From Cinnamomum chago (lineage: Eukaryota > Streptophyta > Magnoliopsida > Laurales > Lauraceae), in NCBI GenBank assembly GCA_038049695.1, contig CP142456.1, positions 17,698,501 through 17,762,500 of the forward strand: 64,000 nucleotides of DNA, given 5' to 3'. How positions within the stretch are numbered: position 1 is the stretch's first letter; every line of letters begins with the position of its first letter. The notes under the pieces are model-generated. The model made no database searches. It worked only from the letters and a program-made list of their open reading frames with translations, and had not been told where the DNA came from. Made by a program: the position numbers and the translations under genes. Below, piece after piece: positions 1-11,406 of the stretch.

Positions 1-179
1 AACACCCTACTAACCAAATTACTAACCCAACTAAGCTAGTCTAACTATAACTTAGGAAAATCTATCTAATTACCCTGATTAACCCCTAATTAGCATAATT
101 AGCTAGTAATTAGCAATAATTAGTAATAATTAGTATTCAAAAACCCAATTAGAGGGCCCACAAGGGGTGGGGCCTCACA
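1..179 (-). mobile_element. Partial LTR (E family), cut by window edge
   Basis: AT-rich sequence with repeated 'attagcaataatt'-like words ends in 'ggggcctcaca' at 179. It closely matches the right end of solo LTR E (about 23,080-23,341), including the 'gagggcccac' block before the terminus, so it is the end of another copy of that family. The other end lies outside the window, so its target duplication cannot be tested. The minus strand is chosen because the family's TATA-like signal in E is on that strand. Confidence 0.75.
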
Positions 180-835
180 CCTCAGGTTTCGCTTGAGGTG
201 GAGATCGCTCGAGAGAGCCTAGGGTTGCACAATCGATCAAGGGAGGTTAGAGATTAAATCTTAGAGGGCACTGAACATTCAGATCAGTCGTAGAACGCCA
301 TTGTATAGAAGTACAGATCAGTGTCGAAATCGCAAAGCAGATCCATCGCAGAGGAGTCAACCGAACAAAGAAGAAGAAGCCCCGACATCTGCGCACAGAT
401 CGAAGAAGAAACCCCAACGTTTGCTATAGAGATCAGAAGATCAAAGGTGGGCAATCCATATCAAAAGGAAGAGGGAGATTGGCTATTGATCTCAAGGAAG
501 GCCACACAAATAGGTCCTAGTTACGCAGAGATTCTAGAAGCAACAGATAGTTGCAGATCGGAGAATCTGATCTCTACTTGGAAACAGAGAGTCAAAATTG
601 AAGTTTTTCCATCCCTAGTCGCTGGAATCGGAGATAGAGAAGATAAAAAACGAAGGGCACGTCTGGTGTTTGGCAATTGCGGTTGCAGAGGTCATCCATC
701 GAAGAGTAGGGCCTAGCAAAGATCTACAAAGGAGACAAGCTACAGAGAGAGATAGAACGATCTTTTGATCATAGAACTCTGAGAAAGGAAGATCAGAGGT
801 TCCAGCCCTAGTTATTGGTTGTGGAAGTGAAAAAG
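180..835. other. Left part of the copia-like host remnant
   Basis: This stretch lies between the LTR fragment ending at 179 and solo LTR C. With C removed it joins 14,935-15,939. A 131-codon frame (321-716, +) is rich in Arg, Lys, Glu and Ser; I recognise no domain in it and codon quality is poor, so it is not called as a gene. It may be internal, non-coding sequence of the copia-like element whose LTR is at 15,940-16,373. That assignment is inference. Confidence 0.35.
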
Positions 836-1904
836 TGTCACGACCCGAGCCCGAGATCCTAGTAATCGGGATTAACCCCAGGTCGCGAATCCAATCATAC
901 TTACTCCCGTAAACCCCGAATTAACCAAAAGTCAAGACGAAGTCCACAAGGGATCTTACATACGTACCTGTCAATGTACATTTTGCAGAAACATATGTAT
1001 GTATACATTGACAACTATTAAAAACTGAACAAGTTCTTACATAAAGTGAAGTCAATATACATAATTCACTTCCTATTGAAGTCAACCACTGCATATTCAA
1101 TTACAATGCATGTGACATCTAATTACTATGCAAAAAGAGTATACAAAAGTATCTATCAAAACATTTCCCAAAATATCCCTTTCGTTGGCACTCCAATTCA
1201 CGTCCATTCGATTAAACCTCCTGGAGGAATTGGATAGGCCTCCTCCGCTGGCGGTGCGGCGTCGGCATGACCGACATGAGCAACTAGGCCTATAATGTTC
1301 ATTGATAACACCGTGAACACGACAGTTCAATAATGTATATACAATTCTATGATAGTTCATGTTACCATATACAATAACCTGTCAATCTATCAATTTAACA
1401 ATTCTAAACAATTCCATTCAGTACAGTAATTATTCATGAGAGTCAAGTAATACTAATTACTAAATTGGCAACTACAATAACATTTGTTTCAACTCAGTTC
1501 ACTTCTTCCTAAAGGAAACAGTCGTTCATTTCATGTTCATTCATTTGTATTCCATTCATTGATTTCACTGAATATGAATTCAGTGACTTTTCAGTCTATG
1601 TCTTTTAGATAATTTATCAAGTGAGACTCTTCAGTCCATATATGTGTGGGATCTACTAGTGTTTTGATCAGAGATCACTGGCATCGCCACGGAGCTCTAG
1701 AACACCCAAGTCCATCTGCTGCAACAGGATCGTTCATTAATTCATTGTTACATTTAGTAACTATTCATTATTCGGTGTTACATTTAGTAACTATTCATTA
1801 TATTAATCAGTTCGGTTTGATAACGAGTTGAGAAATCACTATGTAGTGCCAAGACTCAAGAAATCTACTCAATCTATCATTTAATGTAGATTTCTAAACC
1901 AAAC

Positions 1905-2728
1905 TGTGTGGGGTGTTTTCTTAAGAGTAGGGTTACGTTGGTCTCGGTAGTGGTACTAGCTCAGTGCATCCCGATCTCGGTATCCAAGTTCGACCACAGC
2001 ACCAAGATCCATCTAGTTCGGTAACGGTACCAGTTGGACATCTCATCTCAGCTCGGCAAACAGTGCCAGCTTGCGCTAAGCTTGAGCCAGTCTCGGTAAG
2101 AGTACCGACTGGGCTCATCTCGGTCTAGGTATAAGGCACCTGGGCAATAGTGCCAGGATGCATCCGAATCTGGCATCAGTATCATCTTCAGTTCGGTCTG
2201 TCCACAGAGATGAGTACTAGGCCATGATTGTACTTTTATGAAATTACGACTACGTTGTAGAACGTGCTGACAGACAAGATAGGCGCCGGATAGTGGTCAG
2301 CTGTCTCCTTGATCAATCACATCCACGTTAATGACAGGGGTCATCTCTTGAATGACTTGACGGTTTCTCCACCTACCCCCACTAAGGGTGCGCCAGGTGA
2401 AATCTCTACATATAGAGGGATGCCAATCCCTTCTGAGGTTCGCAAGAACACGTAAATGTACGCATCATTGCACCATACTATACATTGCATAGCGCGTTAC
2501 AGAAGGCTTTGCATAAGAGCATACTTGCCTCTCATCTCCATCCTTTGTTCAGTGACAACACTAACTTAGGCATCGAAGAGCCTTCGGCTGACGGCAGTCA
2601 GGGTCTCTGATCTCTATTTCTCTTTTCCTTTCAGGTCTTAAGGCGATCTATCTTCCCCAAAGAATCTTACACAGCAAATCACAAGTCGTTCACTAACCTA
2701 ATGAGTCCTTAACTTTTAGGCACTCACA
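1905..2728 (+). repeat. Element A 5' LTR
   Basis: It starts TGTGTGGGGTG and ends GGCACTCACA. It matches 11,407-12,234, 16,724-17,543 and 27,362-28,180 along its whole length. A TATA-like 'catatagag' near 2,408 sits after the conserved 'cccccactaaggg' block and is the likely start of the transcribed R region. Confidence 0.92.
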
Positions 2729-2730
2729 AT

Positions 2731-2748
2731 TGGCGCCGTCTGTGGGAA
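2731..2748 (+). promoter_or_regulatory. Primer-binding site of element A
   Basis: TGGCGCCGTCTGTGGG starts 3 bp after the LTR end. The same sequence follows the LTR of element B at 17,546. The TGGCGCC core is the tRNA 3' complement used by many Tat-type elements. Confidence 0.8.
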
Positions 2749-3300
2749 ATTTGATCGAAAAAGCCATGCCTCTAGCAGCGGCAAAGGATCTGCAAAGCCC
2801 AGCCACCATCATCGACAACCCCATGTCGAGCCAGTTCCAGGGAAGTCTGATGCGACAGGCATGGGATGACTTGTAATTCGGACATGTTCGTCAGCAAAGG
2901 GGGTGACAGCACCTCCCCAACAGAGCACTCCTCCACTGGAGCACACTCAACAGAGTGTTGTCCTGTTGGAGACTCCCCTGCGGAGCGAAAGTCCTAGCAG
3001 CAGCCGGGTCTCGTCATTTCCTCTACCAAGTGGGTCGCGACAGCGATAATTATGAAGATCCATCCCTTGTTGATACCAGGGGCCGCAACCGCGACCCTTT
3101 CATCTTTCAAGCAAGCTTCGCTGCCAGCCGGTAAGCTTCGAAAGAACCTCTTTTGGATCCCCATAGTCACTGTGAAAGTACTGATCGATAGGGCGAACCA
3201 GGACGAGGCTCAAGCTCGAGCTCATAAGAACTTTAAATCCCTGGCGGGACCCCTCCCCCAGAAAAGAGAATGGAGGTCACGGAAACGGTTCCTTGACTCG
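2749..3300 (+). other. Gutted leader/gag region of element A
   Basis: A short frame begins at 2,767 (Met-Pro-Leu-Ala-Ala-Ala-Lys-Asp) and stops within about 40 codons. The same start is present in B near 17,579 (Met-Pro-Leu-Ala-Thr-Thr-Lys-Asp). The rest is broken in all frames. It resembles the truncated beginning of a retrotransposon polyprotein, with no nucleocapsid knuckle or protease motif. Confidence 0.5.
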
Positions 3301-3319
3301 CCATACCAATCTTCATCCT

Positions 3320-3720
3320 CAAGTTCTGGTTCGGTGATAGCACCAGCCACAGCTCGGACATCTCCAACCGCGATAGCTTCGGCAGTGGCCTGGGCAATAT
3401 CACCAGCCCCGACTGAGGTATAAGCGCAACCCAGCAGGAGTTTCATCTACGGCTTCGGTGAAAACACCAAACCACTCCTCAGCTCCTTCAGCTGCTAGCT
3501 CCAACAGTGGTCTTGGTGATAGCACCAGCTGCTGCTCAGACAATCTCGACCTTGACAGCTCTAGCAACGGCCTTGGTGATAGCACCACCCTTAGGTCGGA
3601 CGATTCCGGTCCTCAAAGCTTCAGCAGTAGCCTCGGTGACAGCACCAGCTTCTGCTACACAGCTTTAACGTCGGGCCTCTATGACAACACCAACCTCGAC
3701 TTACAGAGCTCCGGCAAAGG
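3320..3720. repeat. Degenerate 60 bp (20-codon) tandem array, element A
   Basis: Units contain 'ggcctcggtgatagcaccag' followed by 'ctcggac' and 'agcttcag'. The spacing is close to 60 bp, as measured directly in the better-preserved B array. Because 60 is a multiple of three, no frame is shifted between units: Ser/Gly/Asp-rich units on + and Ala/Val-rich units on -. Confidence 0.6.
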
Positions 3721-3744
3721 TCTCAGCCCGGTGACAGCACCAGC

Positions 3745-4470
3745 ATGGAAGAGACCACAGCTCGGTTACAGAACCAGCTGCAAAGCGCCGCAGTTATGGA
3801 ACTCGGCAAAGGTCTCAGCTCGGTGATAGCACCAGCATGGAAGAGACCACAGCTCGGTTATAGAATTAGCTGCAAAGCGCCGCAGTTATGGAACTCGGCA
3901 AAGGTCTTAGCTCGGTGGCAGCACCAGCATGGAAGATACCACAGCTCGATTATAGAACCAGCTGCAAAGCGCCGCTGTTATGGAACTCGGCAAAGGTCTC
4001 AGCTCAGTGATAGCACCAGCATTGAAGAGACCACAACTTGGTTACAGAACCAGCTGCAAAGCGCCGTAGTTATGAAACTCGGCAAAGGTCTCAGCTCAAT
4101 GATAGCACCAGTATGGAATAGACCATAACTCGGTTACAGAATTAGCTGCAATGCGCCGCAGTTATGGAACTCGGCAAAGATCTCAGCTCGGTGACAACTC
4201 CATCATGGAAGAGACCACAGCTCGGTTACAGAACCAGCTGTAATGCGCCGCAGTTATGGAACTCGGCAAAGGTCTCAGCTCGGTGATAGCACCAGCATGG
4301 AAGAGACTACAGCTCGGTTACGGAACCAGCTACACAGCCCAGTTATGGAACTCGGTCAAAATCTCGGCTCGGTTGTAGAACCAACCGACCTAGTCACGAG
4401 ACCAAACAAGCAACACGCCAAGTTATGGAACTCGGCGGCTATCCTAGTTCGGTTATGGAACCAGCTATGC
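3745..4470. repeat. 92 bp minisatellite, element A
   Basis: The word 'ctcggttacagaaccagctg' and close variants recur at 3,761, 3,853, 3,945, 4,037, 4,129, 4,221 and 4,313. The spacing is exactly 92 bp each time, about seven to eight units in all. Each unit also carries 'gttatggaactcggcaaag' and 'agcaccagcatggaagag'. A 92 bp unit shifts frame every repeat, so it is not coding. The array lies between the 60 bp array and the end of the antisense gene. Confidence 0.93.
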
Positions 4471-4881
4471 AGTTGAAGGATCTGATCGCCTCCTCTGACA
4501 ATCTAGTTCGGTTGCGGAACCAACTACGAGTTTTCTACCTCTAAAGATACAGGTACCTCTCAAAGTTATTTAAACTTTAGCGCAATTTGAATTCCGGTTG
4601 TTAAATCGGGTTCGACTAGCCTATGTTATTTATGGTTGAAAGAACCAAAGTAATTCTTATCCAATAGTCACTCAGTTCCGGTTACTAAACCGAACTCAAC
4701 TACTTGGTAAAAAATCGGGCGTTCGTGCTAAGAGCCCAGTTATGGAACAAAAGTCATGCACACACATTGTTATTAGAAGAAAAGAGAGGCAAGTATGATT
4801 GTAAAAATTCTCTTAATTGATAAAAGAATCATTACAAGATTAGTTCTTTACATGAGAGAGAAAAAGAAAAAGTACAAAACT
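4471..4881. other. Spacer between minisatellite and antisense gene end
   Basis: AT-richer spacer matched by 24,140-24,538 in element B. It carries 'ggttactaaaccgaactcaac'-like words. No gene is seen. As the downstream flank of the antisense gene it may hold that gene's poly(A) signals. Confidence 0.5.
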
Positions 4882-5297
4882 TCAAGATTCAGTAGCCTCG
4901 ACATTGACGTCAAAAGGCTCGGTCCTGGTGGCTTGGGGAGCATTGATCTGTCGTGGAAATCAATCAAATTACCAAACTAAACTACTAGTATAGTCGTAGA
5001 GTAAGGGTCGAACTCACAGAGATTGCTAATTGTTTAAAAACCAAGGTTGAATTTAATTTTAATTCCAAAAAGAGTGATTGATTGTTAAATTTTCTAAAAT
5101 AACTGAGAACTGAAATTAAAACAGAATTATAATTAAATTAAACGATGAACAAGTTAAAAGAAGAATTCCTAGGGTTGTCGAATTCACTACTAATCTTGCA
5201 ACTATCTTCAATTGTTTTAATTTCCAGTTATTATATTAGGATGTAAAGATGTATTTTAGCTACAAGCCAAAATACAATCACCAAGAAAATCTCGCAC

Positions 5298-8118
5298 TGT
5301 CGCGACCCCGGAACGGGTCCCGGTCCCGCGACGCAGTAGATGATACTTTCCCACAGGTTCCCGCGGTGAGGATTCCCAAAGACACGCGGAATCTGACTCA
5401 CACGTACAAACTTTGCGGAAGCGTGTAGCAAAACACATCAAGATGAGCACCAATAAAATAATTGAGTGCTATGACAGATAATAACACGACATAGTATCAA
5501 AGAAAGAAACTAACATGGCATTCCCATTAAAGTTCAAGTTGTAAAACTGACACGAAAGTAAGTTAAGTGTTGTTACAATTCCAAGAGAGGCCAACAGAGG
5601 CCAATACATTTCTTCAAAATATAACCAAAAGAAACCCCAAGACAAAAGGTGACGAAACTCGAGAACTCGCCCGACGTCTAAATGACATCGTCGGGCTGCC
5701 ACTCTCTCACAGGGGTTGGCTCACAAGCCTCCTCCTGACGCTCCTCCTCAAAGGTAACGTCTCCTGCACCTGGGCACCAATAAACAAGGGTCAAACACAA
5801 CGGTTTGGCAGGTAATCAATTTAGGCATGAACATGAACAATAATGTTTAGCGAAAACATTGAGTCAAATCCTTGATATGAAACACTATAAAAGTTGAGGT
5901 ACGTTTTCAAGAATGCGAACCAAGTTAAGATATCAAACAAACTAGCATGAGTACATAATATATCATGAATAGTTATCAACCACAAAGAGCCCATCATTTC
6001 TCTATCATTTATCTAATGAAAAGAGCAAGCACGCACGACAAGCACGAAATACATAATATAAGCACGACATGATTTCCCACAAAGAAGGGAATTCCGGCCG
6101 CGGAACCGGACACGCACGATGTGTAATAAATACACGACCAGTCTGCAGACAGTCCACATGTTTAAAGACCCCCAGACAGTTGATCAAACCGAAAGGGCAG
6201 TCTAAGCTCAGTGGTATTTACTTAATTCATGAATGCACAAAACCCGCGAAACAGGTCGAAACAAGTCGAGATAAAAAGGGGGAAATCACTTATCAAAACA
6301 CGACGAGCACGACTAGCAAGAGGCGTAATAATATGCATAACACGCTTAGGAAGTGATCCCCTTTTTCTTTAAACAAAACTTCAAAACAAGCTTATACTTG
6401 AAACTCAAAACAAGTGCACGTTTATACTTATCGTACCAAGACGGAAGTTCAAATACAAAATCTGACAAGCATGTGCTAAGGCTACTAATTGACCTTTGTG
6501 TAATTGAAACTCCAAATGTCAGAATATACAAGAATTGGTGTCCCCGAAGTTGGGTTGCATTTCGAAGTTCCATTTACACAATGTCAAGCCAAAACCCTTA
6601 ACATAGTCTAGTTTTCAACCCTCGAGAAAAAATACACAAAATGGGAAAAAACTCATCTTCCTGAATCTGGCAGGTTCGCTCGAGCGGACCTGCCACGTTG
6701 ATGACACTTCGCTCGAGCGAACTGTTCGTTCGAGCGGATAATACGTGCGTTCGAACGGACGACTCTCTGCCTTGCTCCAGATTATACAGAGGGCAGTTCG
6801 CTCGAGCGGACCCAAGGGTCGCTCGAGCGAACAGCTCTCTGTCTGCGCTCGGACCAAACAGAGGCTTGGTCGCTCGAGCGGACCCAAGGGTCGCTCGAGC
6901 GAATCGGCTTCTGCCTGAACTCGCAGAGTGCAGAAATGCCTTCCTTTTTCACAACTTTTGCCACTTTCTTCCCCTTCTTCTCAACAATCAATCACATAGC
7001 ATCCCTTGAGCCTCCATGCTCACCAAGGGTTCATTTCTCACCATCCACACATCCAAATCAAGAAAAATGAAATCATAAAACTTGTAAACAAATCATATGC
7101 ACAATTTCTAAAACACAAGAGAATCAAAATACAATGCACATGAAGCCTATAAAGATCACTTGCCTTGACCAAAGCTAAGTACTCTTCTCAAGCACTCCAC
7201 TCAAGCTATTCCACACTACAAGGAAACCCAAGAGAAAAACCATACAAATCACTAAATCTTGAAAACAAGAAACCCATTTTACCAAAGGGTTTACAAACAT
7301 GGAAAACAAGATCTTTTAGGGAATAAAATGACTCTAAGAAAATATAGGTTGAAGCTCTTACCTAGAGAAAGTCAAACAAGAGGAATGAAGACAAATGGAG
7401 AGCTTTCCCAACTTGGAACCTCAAGAAACTTGCATCAATGGAGAGCTTAGGATGAGAGGAGGAAGATGGTACCCTTGGAATCCTCTTTAGAGTCTTCTAG
7501 GTAGATCATGCAAGATGAAGAAGATGGAAGAGAAGAAGAGCTTTCCTTGCCCTAGGTCAAGATATTGCAGAGATTGGGGAAATGAATGAAAATGAAGAGG
7601 GAGAAGGGTTTAAGTGAGGAGAATGGGTCCCAACTAACTAGAACTTGAATGGCCAAAACATGATCTTGCGGGCCTCGGATGACTTCGACGAAGAAGGATA
7701 AAACGATCGTCGAAATATCTAGTTTCCAAAAAGTATATTTTTGACATGGTTTTGAGACCTTGAAAATCGTGTCCAGATTTGTGCAAGAAAGACAATTTTA
7801 CCCCCTTTGGGTCAGAACATGGGTTTTTGGGCTTCAAACATGAATGGGCTTAAAACAAAAGTTGTAACGCATAGAAGAATCATTCAAATGAAATCAAAAT
7901 CACAATCACACGGAAAACGATACGATCTTCCCAAGCTCACACGCGCACTCGGACCTTTCCGGGTGTGTCTAATTAATACTAAACGTTCTCAAAATCTCCA
8001 AAGCTATGTCCAAGACTAAACTAATCACTTCTAACCCCCAACAACAACTAACCCCAACTTATGACTAAACACACACTAATCGCGCACTAATCGAATTGGT
8101 CTGGGTCGGGGTCTAACA
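5298..8118 (-). mobile_element. Solo LTR D
   Basis: The ends are TGTCGCGACCCCGG and GGGGTCTAACA, flanked by 'cgcac' at 5,293-5,297 and 8,119-8,123. Its length is 2,821 bp with no internal region. Its termini resemble those of C, F and G, so it belongs to the same broad Ty3/gypsy group. It carries a palindrome island at 6,671-6,905. Confidence 0.9.
6671..6905. repeat. Island of CTCGAG-centred palindromes in LTR D
   Basis: Six copies of the 12 bp dyad TCGCTCGAGCGA (some with one terminal mismatch) and two diverged relatives lie within 235 bp. They are arranged as paired sites around 'cccaaggg' spacers. Confidence 0.85.
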
Positions 8119-8984
8119 CGCACCAAAACCCAAGTACGAATTATCTTTGGATAATACGAACCATCTACGCTACTTCTACTGTCATAGACACGACTCGTTT
8201 TCCTAAGTTATAACTCGTCCTATGGTTTTGGTGTATGTATAAGAATCACCATTGTATAACCACATATGCAAACTCACAGAAATTGAATATGTGAAAAGAA
8301 AATAAAACCATTAATTGCAATAAATCTCAATGTTATATAATCAACATCCCAATATAATTATTCCAAAAATTAAATACAAAAAAGATAGAGTTACTTGACT
8401 AGGGTTTCATCTAAACCCTAGGAATAGGAGAAGCTTAGCCCATGATGGTGGAAGAGGAGAAAACCATAGCCATGGAGTTCTTCATCTTCTTCTTTTGAGT
8501 CGTCTTCTTCTTCTCTTTCTTTTCCCCCTTTTTCTCTCCTTCCACCTCAGAATAGAATCACCGAATGATAGAATGATTCACCTCCTAATATCTCTCTTTT
8601 TGTTAAAACACTCTTTCCTTATCTCTTAAGAGAAAATCAATGAAAATCCCGTAATTAATCAAAAGGGGCCCAAAGAAGGGTGATAAAATGCTCCAAATTG
8701 GGTTCTTTTATGCTAAAATAGGCCCTAATCCACTAACATATGGGCCAAGCCTCTCTTCTAACCCATAACCACTTGTTTTCCACTTCTTTTAGCACTTCAA
8801 AGCTCAATATTTTTCTTTTGCTCCAATTCCATCACTAAATCATCAACTTTGTCAAGCTTTCTCTGTAAAAAGATAAAACAAGAATTAACTAGCAAATGCA
8901 TATAAATTGAAGAAAATGAAATAATAAAAGTGCAAGAATATCTAGGATTAACAGAATAAATATGCACTTTTTAACCAGTTATCA
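8119..8984 (-). other. Right half of solo LTR H
   Basis: AT-rich LTR sequence with no gene. A TC-rich tract near 8,480-8,550 and several short homopolymers are visible. Confidence 0.6.
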
Positions 8985-10723
8985 AGCATCCTCAGGCGGA
9001 ACAGCTTCTGCAGTGGAGGTAGAACTCAGCTCAGTCCCGTAGCGAGTGAACTTTGGCAGGTCCTGATAAACAGGATGATCATCTGGGATCCCTGCCTTCT
9101 TCAATGCAGCTCGGCACCCGAGCTCGAATAGCTCAGAGCAGGTGTTCTCGACTTGGGCCTCGTACTCCTTAGTAGCTGCATACACCCCGTCCTGAAAATA
9201 TTTCTTGATCTCAGCATCAAGTGAGGCTTGGAGTGCGGCTTTCTCCCTGTGCGCCATTTCGAGCTCGGCATCTCGCTTTGCCAGCTCGGCCTCAAGTGCG
9301 AGAATCTTCTTTTCTTTAACCGTGGCCACGCCCCTTAGCTCGTAGGTCTCGACCTTCACATTACAGAGCTCTTGGAGCGTAACCCCCATTTCTGCCTCTT
9401 GGCTGCTTATTTTCTCCTTCGCCGCCTTCAGCTCCAGGCTACTCCCCTACAAGGCCACAACGAGTTTCTTCTTCTCAGCTTCAAGCTTCTCGGCCTTAGA
9501 GTCACTTTCGCGGGCCCTCTCCAGGACCACCTGAATCCTCTGCGCAGTTTGAACAAAGAGACAAATTCAGAAGAAGGTTAACAAAAACAAATGCTACTCG
9601 AAGATCTGCATCAGACACTTACCGAGAAGATCGACTGCAGAGATGTAGACAGCAGTGTCATGTCATCCGCTCCTTTGTGCCTCTGCATATCGAGTGGCAG
9701 GGCGCACGCGTTGGCAAGAGCAGTCACGACCAACGACAAAGGTCCCTCTTCTGCCTCCCCGACACTCCCCGAGACTGCAGAGGAAGAGGGAGTTCGAACC
9801 CCCAATATTTTCGCCCCCAGGTCTTGCACCTTCAAAACAGGTCGCCTTTTCTCCATCTCCTCTCCCCTCTCTTCTTCACGGTTGGAGGGAGATGAATAGC
9901 TCTTGACGAGCTGGGCCAAATCAATAGCTTCCGAGCTGGCGGGCGCGAGCTCCTTCCTCTTGATGTACGTGTGGTACCTCGGCTCGTATCCGAGCAAGGA
10001 CCAGGCAGCTCGCCCGTTGTGGCTGTGATACTCGCTCACGAGTTTCAGCCAGCTGTCGTTCCGCTTCCAGCCGGCACGCTCAGCTCGCTGCTTCATCTGG
10101 TTGGTCTTTGCATGGCAGAAGATAACATCAGCTCGGCAAGACAACATAAGGAAAATATAACACTTTGAGCTCGATAATTACTTGGAGGAACCCCGAAGTG
10201 TCGAGGAATCCTGTACAATTTCTCCACCTCCGCCTCGGTCTCATCCTTGCTAAACTCCCAGTTGCAAGAGACAAGCAGACGATCGTCTCTGGCGTCCCTG
10301 TTTGAGTCCTCCACATCATGGATGAAGGGCTCATCTTCGGCTTCCCGCGGAGATAATAGCTGTGACCGTCCCTGGCGGTCTTGCACAAGTCATATACATC
10401 CTCGATGTCATGGACACCGAGGTTTATGCCCAATATCTTATTCAGCTCGACAACGCCCATTATGACTTTGAAGCCATTAGGCATCAGCTGGCATGGGCTG
10501 AGGTGCCATTTCGCCAAGCAAGCCCTGAGCAAAGGGTGGACAGGGAACCTAACCCCTCCCTCTATTACTGAAACTAATGGGAATGGCCATCCCGGAAGGA
10601 TCGACCCTCAAAGAGGTCTTTCGGGTAGTCAAGTTTCGTTGGGACATCCTCTGGGATCCCATACATCTCCCTGAAACAGGCCATAGCCTCAGGGGTCTCT
10701 GCCCAACTCCTATAAGACCCCAT

Positions 10724-11406
10724 TCTTCTATGGGTGGTGATACTGGAAAAGAGGGCAGGAACACAAAAAACCAGAACTCTAGAGCAGAACCCCTAAAATA
10801 GAGAAAGGCGGTATGCAAAGACGGGAACAGGGAGGAAAAACTCATAGATAAGGGGACCAACTCAGGGCTCTGGTTCGCTAAGACAGACTTCCAGCAAAAG
10901 CTCCAGTAGAGTCTCCGACAGAGTTCTCTTCTCTCTTGTAGCAATGCTTTCCCTAATGAAATGCCAAAGTGAAAGAGACGACGGAGGAAAAAACCCTATT
11001 TATAGACGGTATGGTGCCCGTTCCAAATCCTGAAGGCACGCGTCGCTTCGATTTCGTTGAACTACTAACCAGATGGAGACACGTGGCACTGCTAATTAAT
11101 CTCGCACAGAGATTCAGATGCTACATTTATTGCCTTGGGAAGGTGAAACATTAGCATGCAATTTATTGCCTCGGGCTGATAAAGCGTCACCTACCAAATA
11201 TTTATCGCCTCGGAAAGACGAAGCGTCACCGGCGTGATATTTATTGTCCTGGAAAGGCGGGCAGACTTCATGATAAAGATCAGATGTCACCATCCAAACA
11301 CCAAGATGAATTTCAAAATTGATACCTCAGATCCTCTCAACACAATACTCAGCTCCCGGCCTCAAAAAGTTAGAGAACTTCAAGAAGTCGCGAGCTGAGG
11401 GGCAAT
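10724..11406 (-). other. Antisense 5' leader/promoter and purine tract, element A
   Basis: This contains the presumed antisense 5' untranslated leader (10,724 to about 10,970), its TATA box, and further on 'tattgcctcgg'-type repeats about 50 bp apart (11,129-11,250). The purine-rich 'gctgaggggcaat' at the end is the polypurine tract that primes + strand synthesis of element A. B has the matching layout at 26,707-27,361. Confidence 0.55.
10997..11004 (-). promoter_or_regulatory. TATA box of antisense gene, element A
   Basis: The minus strand reads CTATAAATAGGG here, a near-ideal plant TATA box. It is about 275 bp upstream of the antisense start codon at 10,723. The same motif at the same relative place is kept in B (26,958-26,965). 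Confidence 0.7.

Larger units (their letters stand above)
4944..8984 (-). mobile_element. Solo LTR H (Athila/Tat-like), split by LTR D
   Basis: On the minus strand it begins TGATAACTGGTTAAAAAG and ends CGACAGATCA. It is flanked by the 5 bp duplication 'agcat' at 4,939-4,943 and 8,985-8,989. Without D it is about 1.2 kb. The minus-strand 'gtgagttcgacccttac' near the end is typical of Athila/Tat-type LTRs as I know them. B lacks this insertion at the same site, which proves the borders. It cut the last 20 or so codons from the antisense gene of A. Confidence 0.88.
4882..10723 (-). pseudogene. Antisense three-exon gene of element A (Transposase_28-like), split by a solo LTR
   Basis: Compared with the copy in B, exon 1 runs 10,723-10,182, exon 2 10,107-9,623 and exon 3 9,539-8,990, continuing at 4,943-4,882 beyond solo LTR H. 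Exon 1 encodes a globular part (GGVRFPVHPLLRACL, FKVIMGVVELNKIL). Exon 2 has a basic segment (RAERAGWKRNDSW). Exon 3 is a Lys/Glu/Ala-rich coiled coil (KILALEAELAKRDAELEMA). The style resembles plant 'putative gypsy-type transposon' (Pfam Transposase_28, At3g60930-like) proteins, from memory. The 5' splice sites are GTAATT and GTAAGT. Damage: a one-base loss near 10,331, an in-frame stop in exon 3, a lost AG acceptor at 10,108-10,109, and the 4 kb insertion. The family function is unknown. Confidence 0.68.

Noticed and set aside
3052-3826. Open frames on both strands in the element A leader
   Set aside because: They come from the 60 bp array, whose length divisible by three keeps any frame open. 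No recognisable gag motif.
9591-9906. Plus-strand frames opposite exon 2 of the antisense gene in A
   Set aside because: Shadows of the better-supported minus-strand exons, which have splice sites and a matching copy in B.
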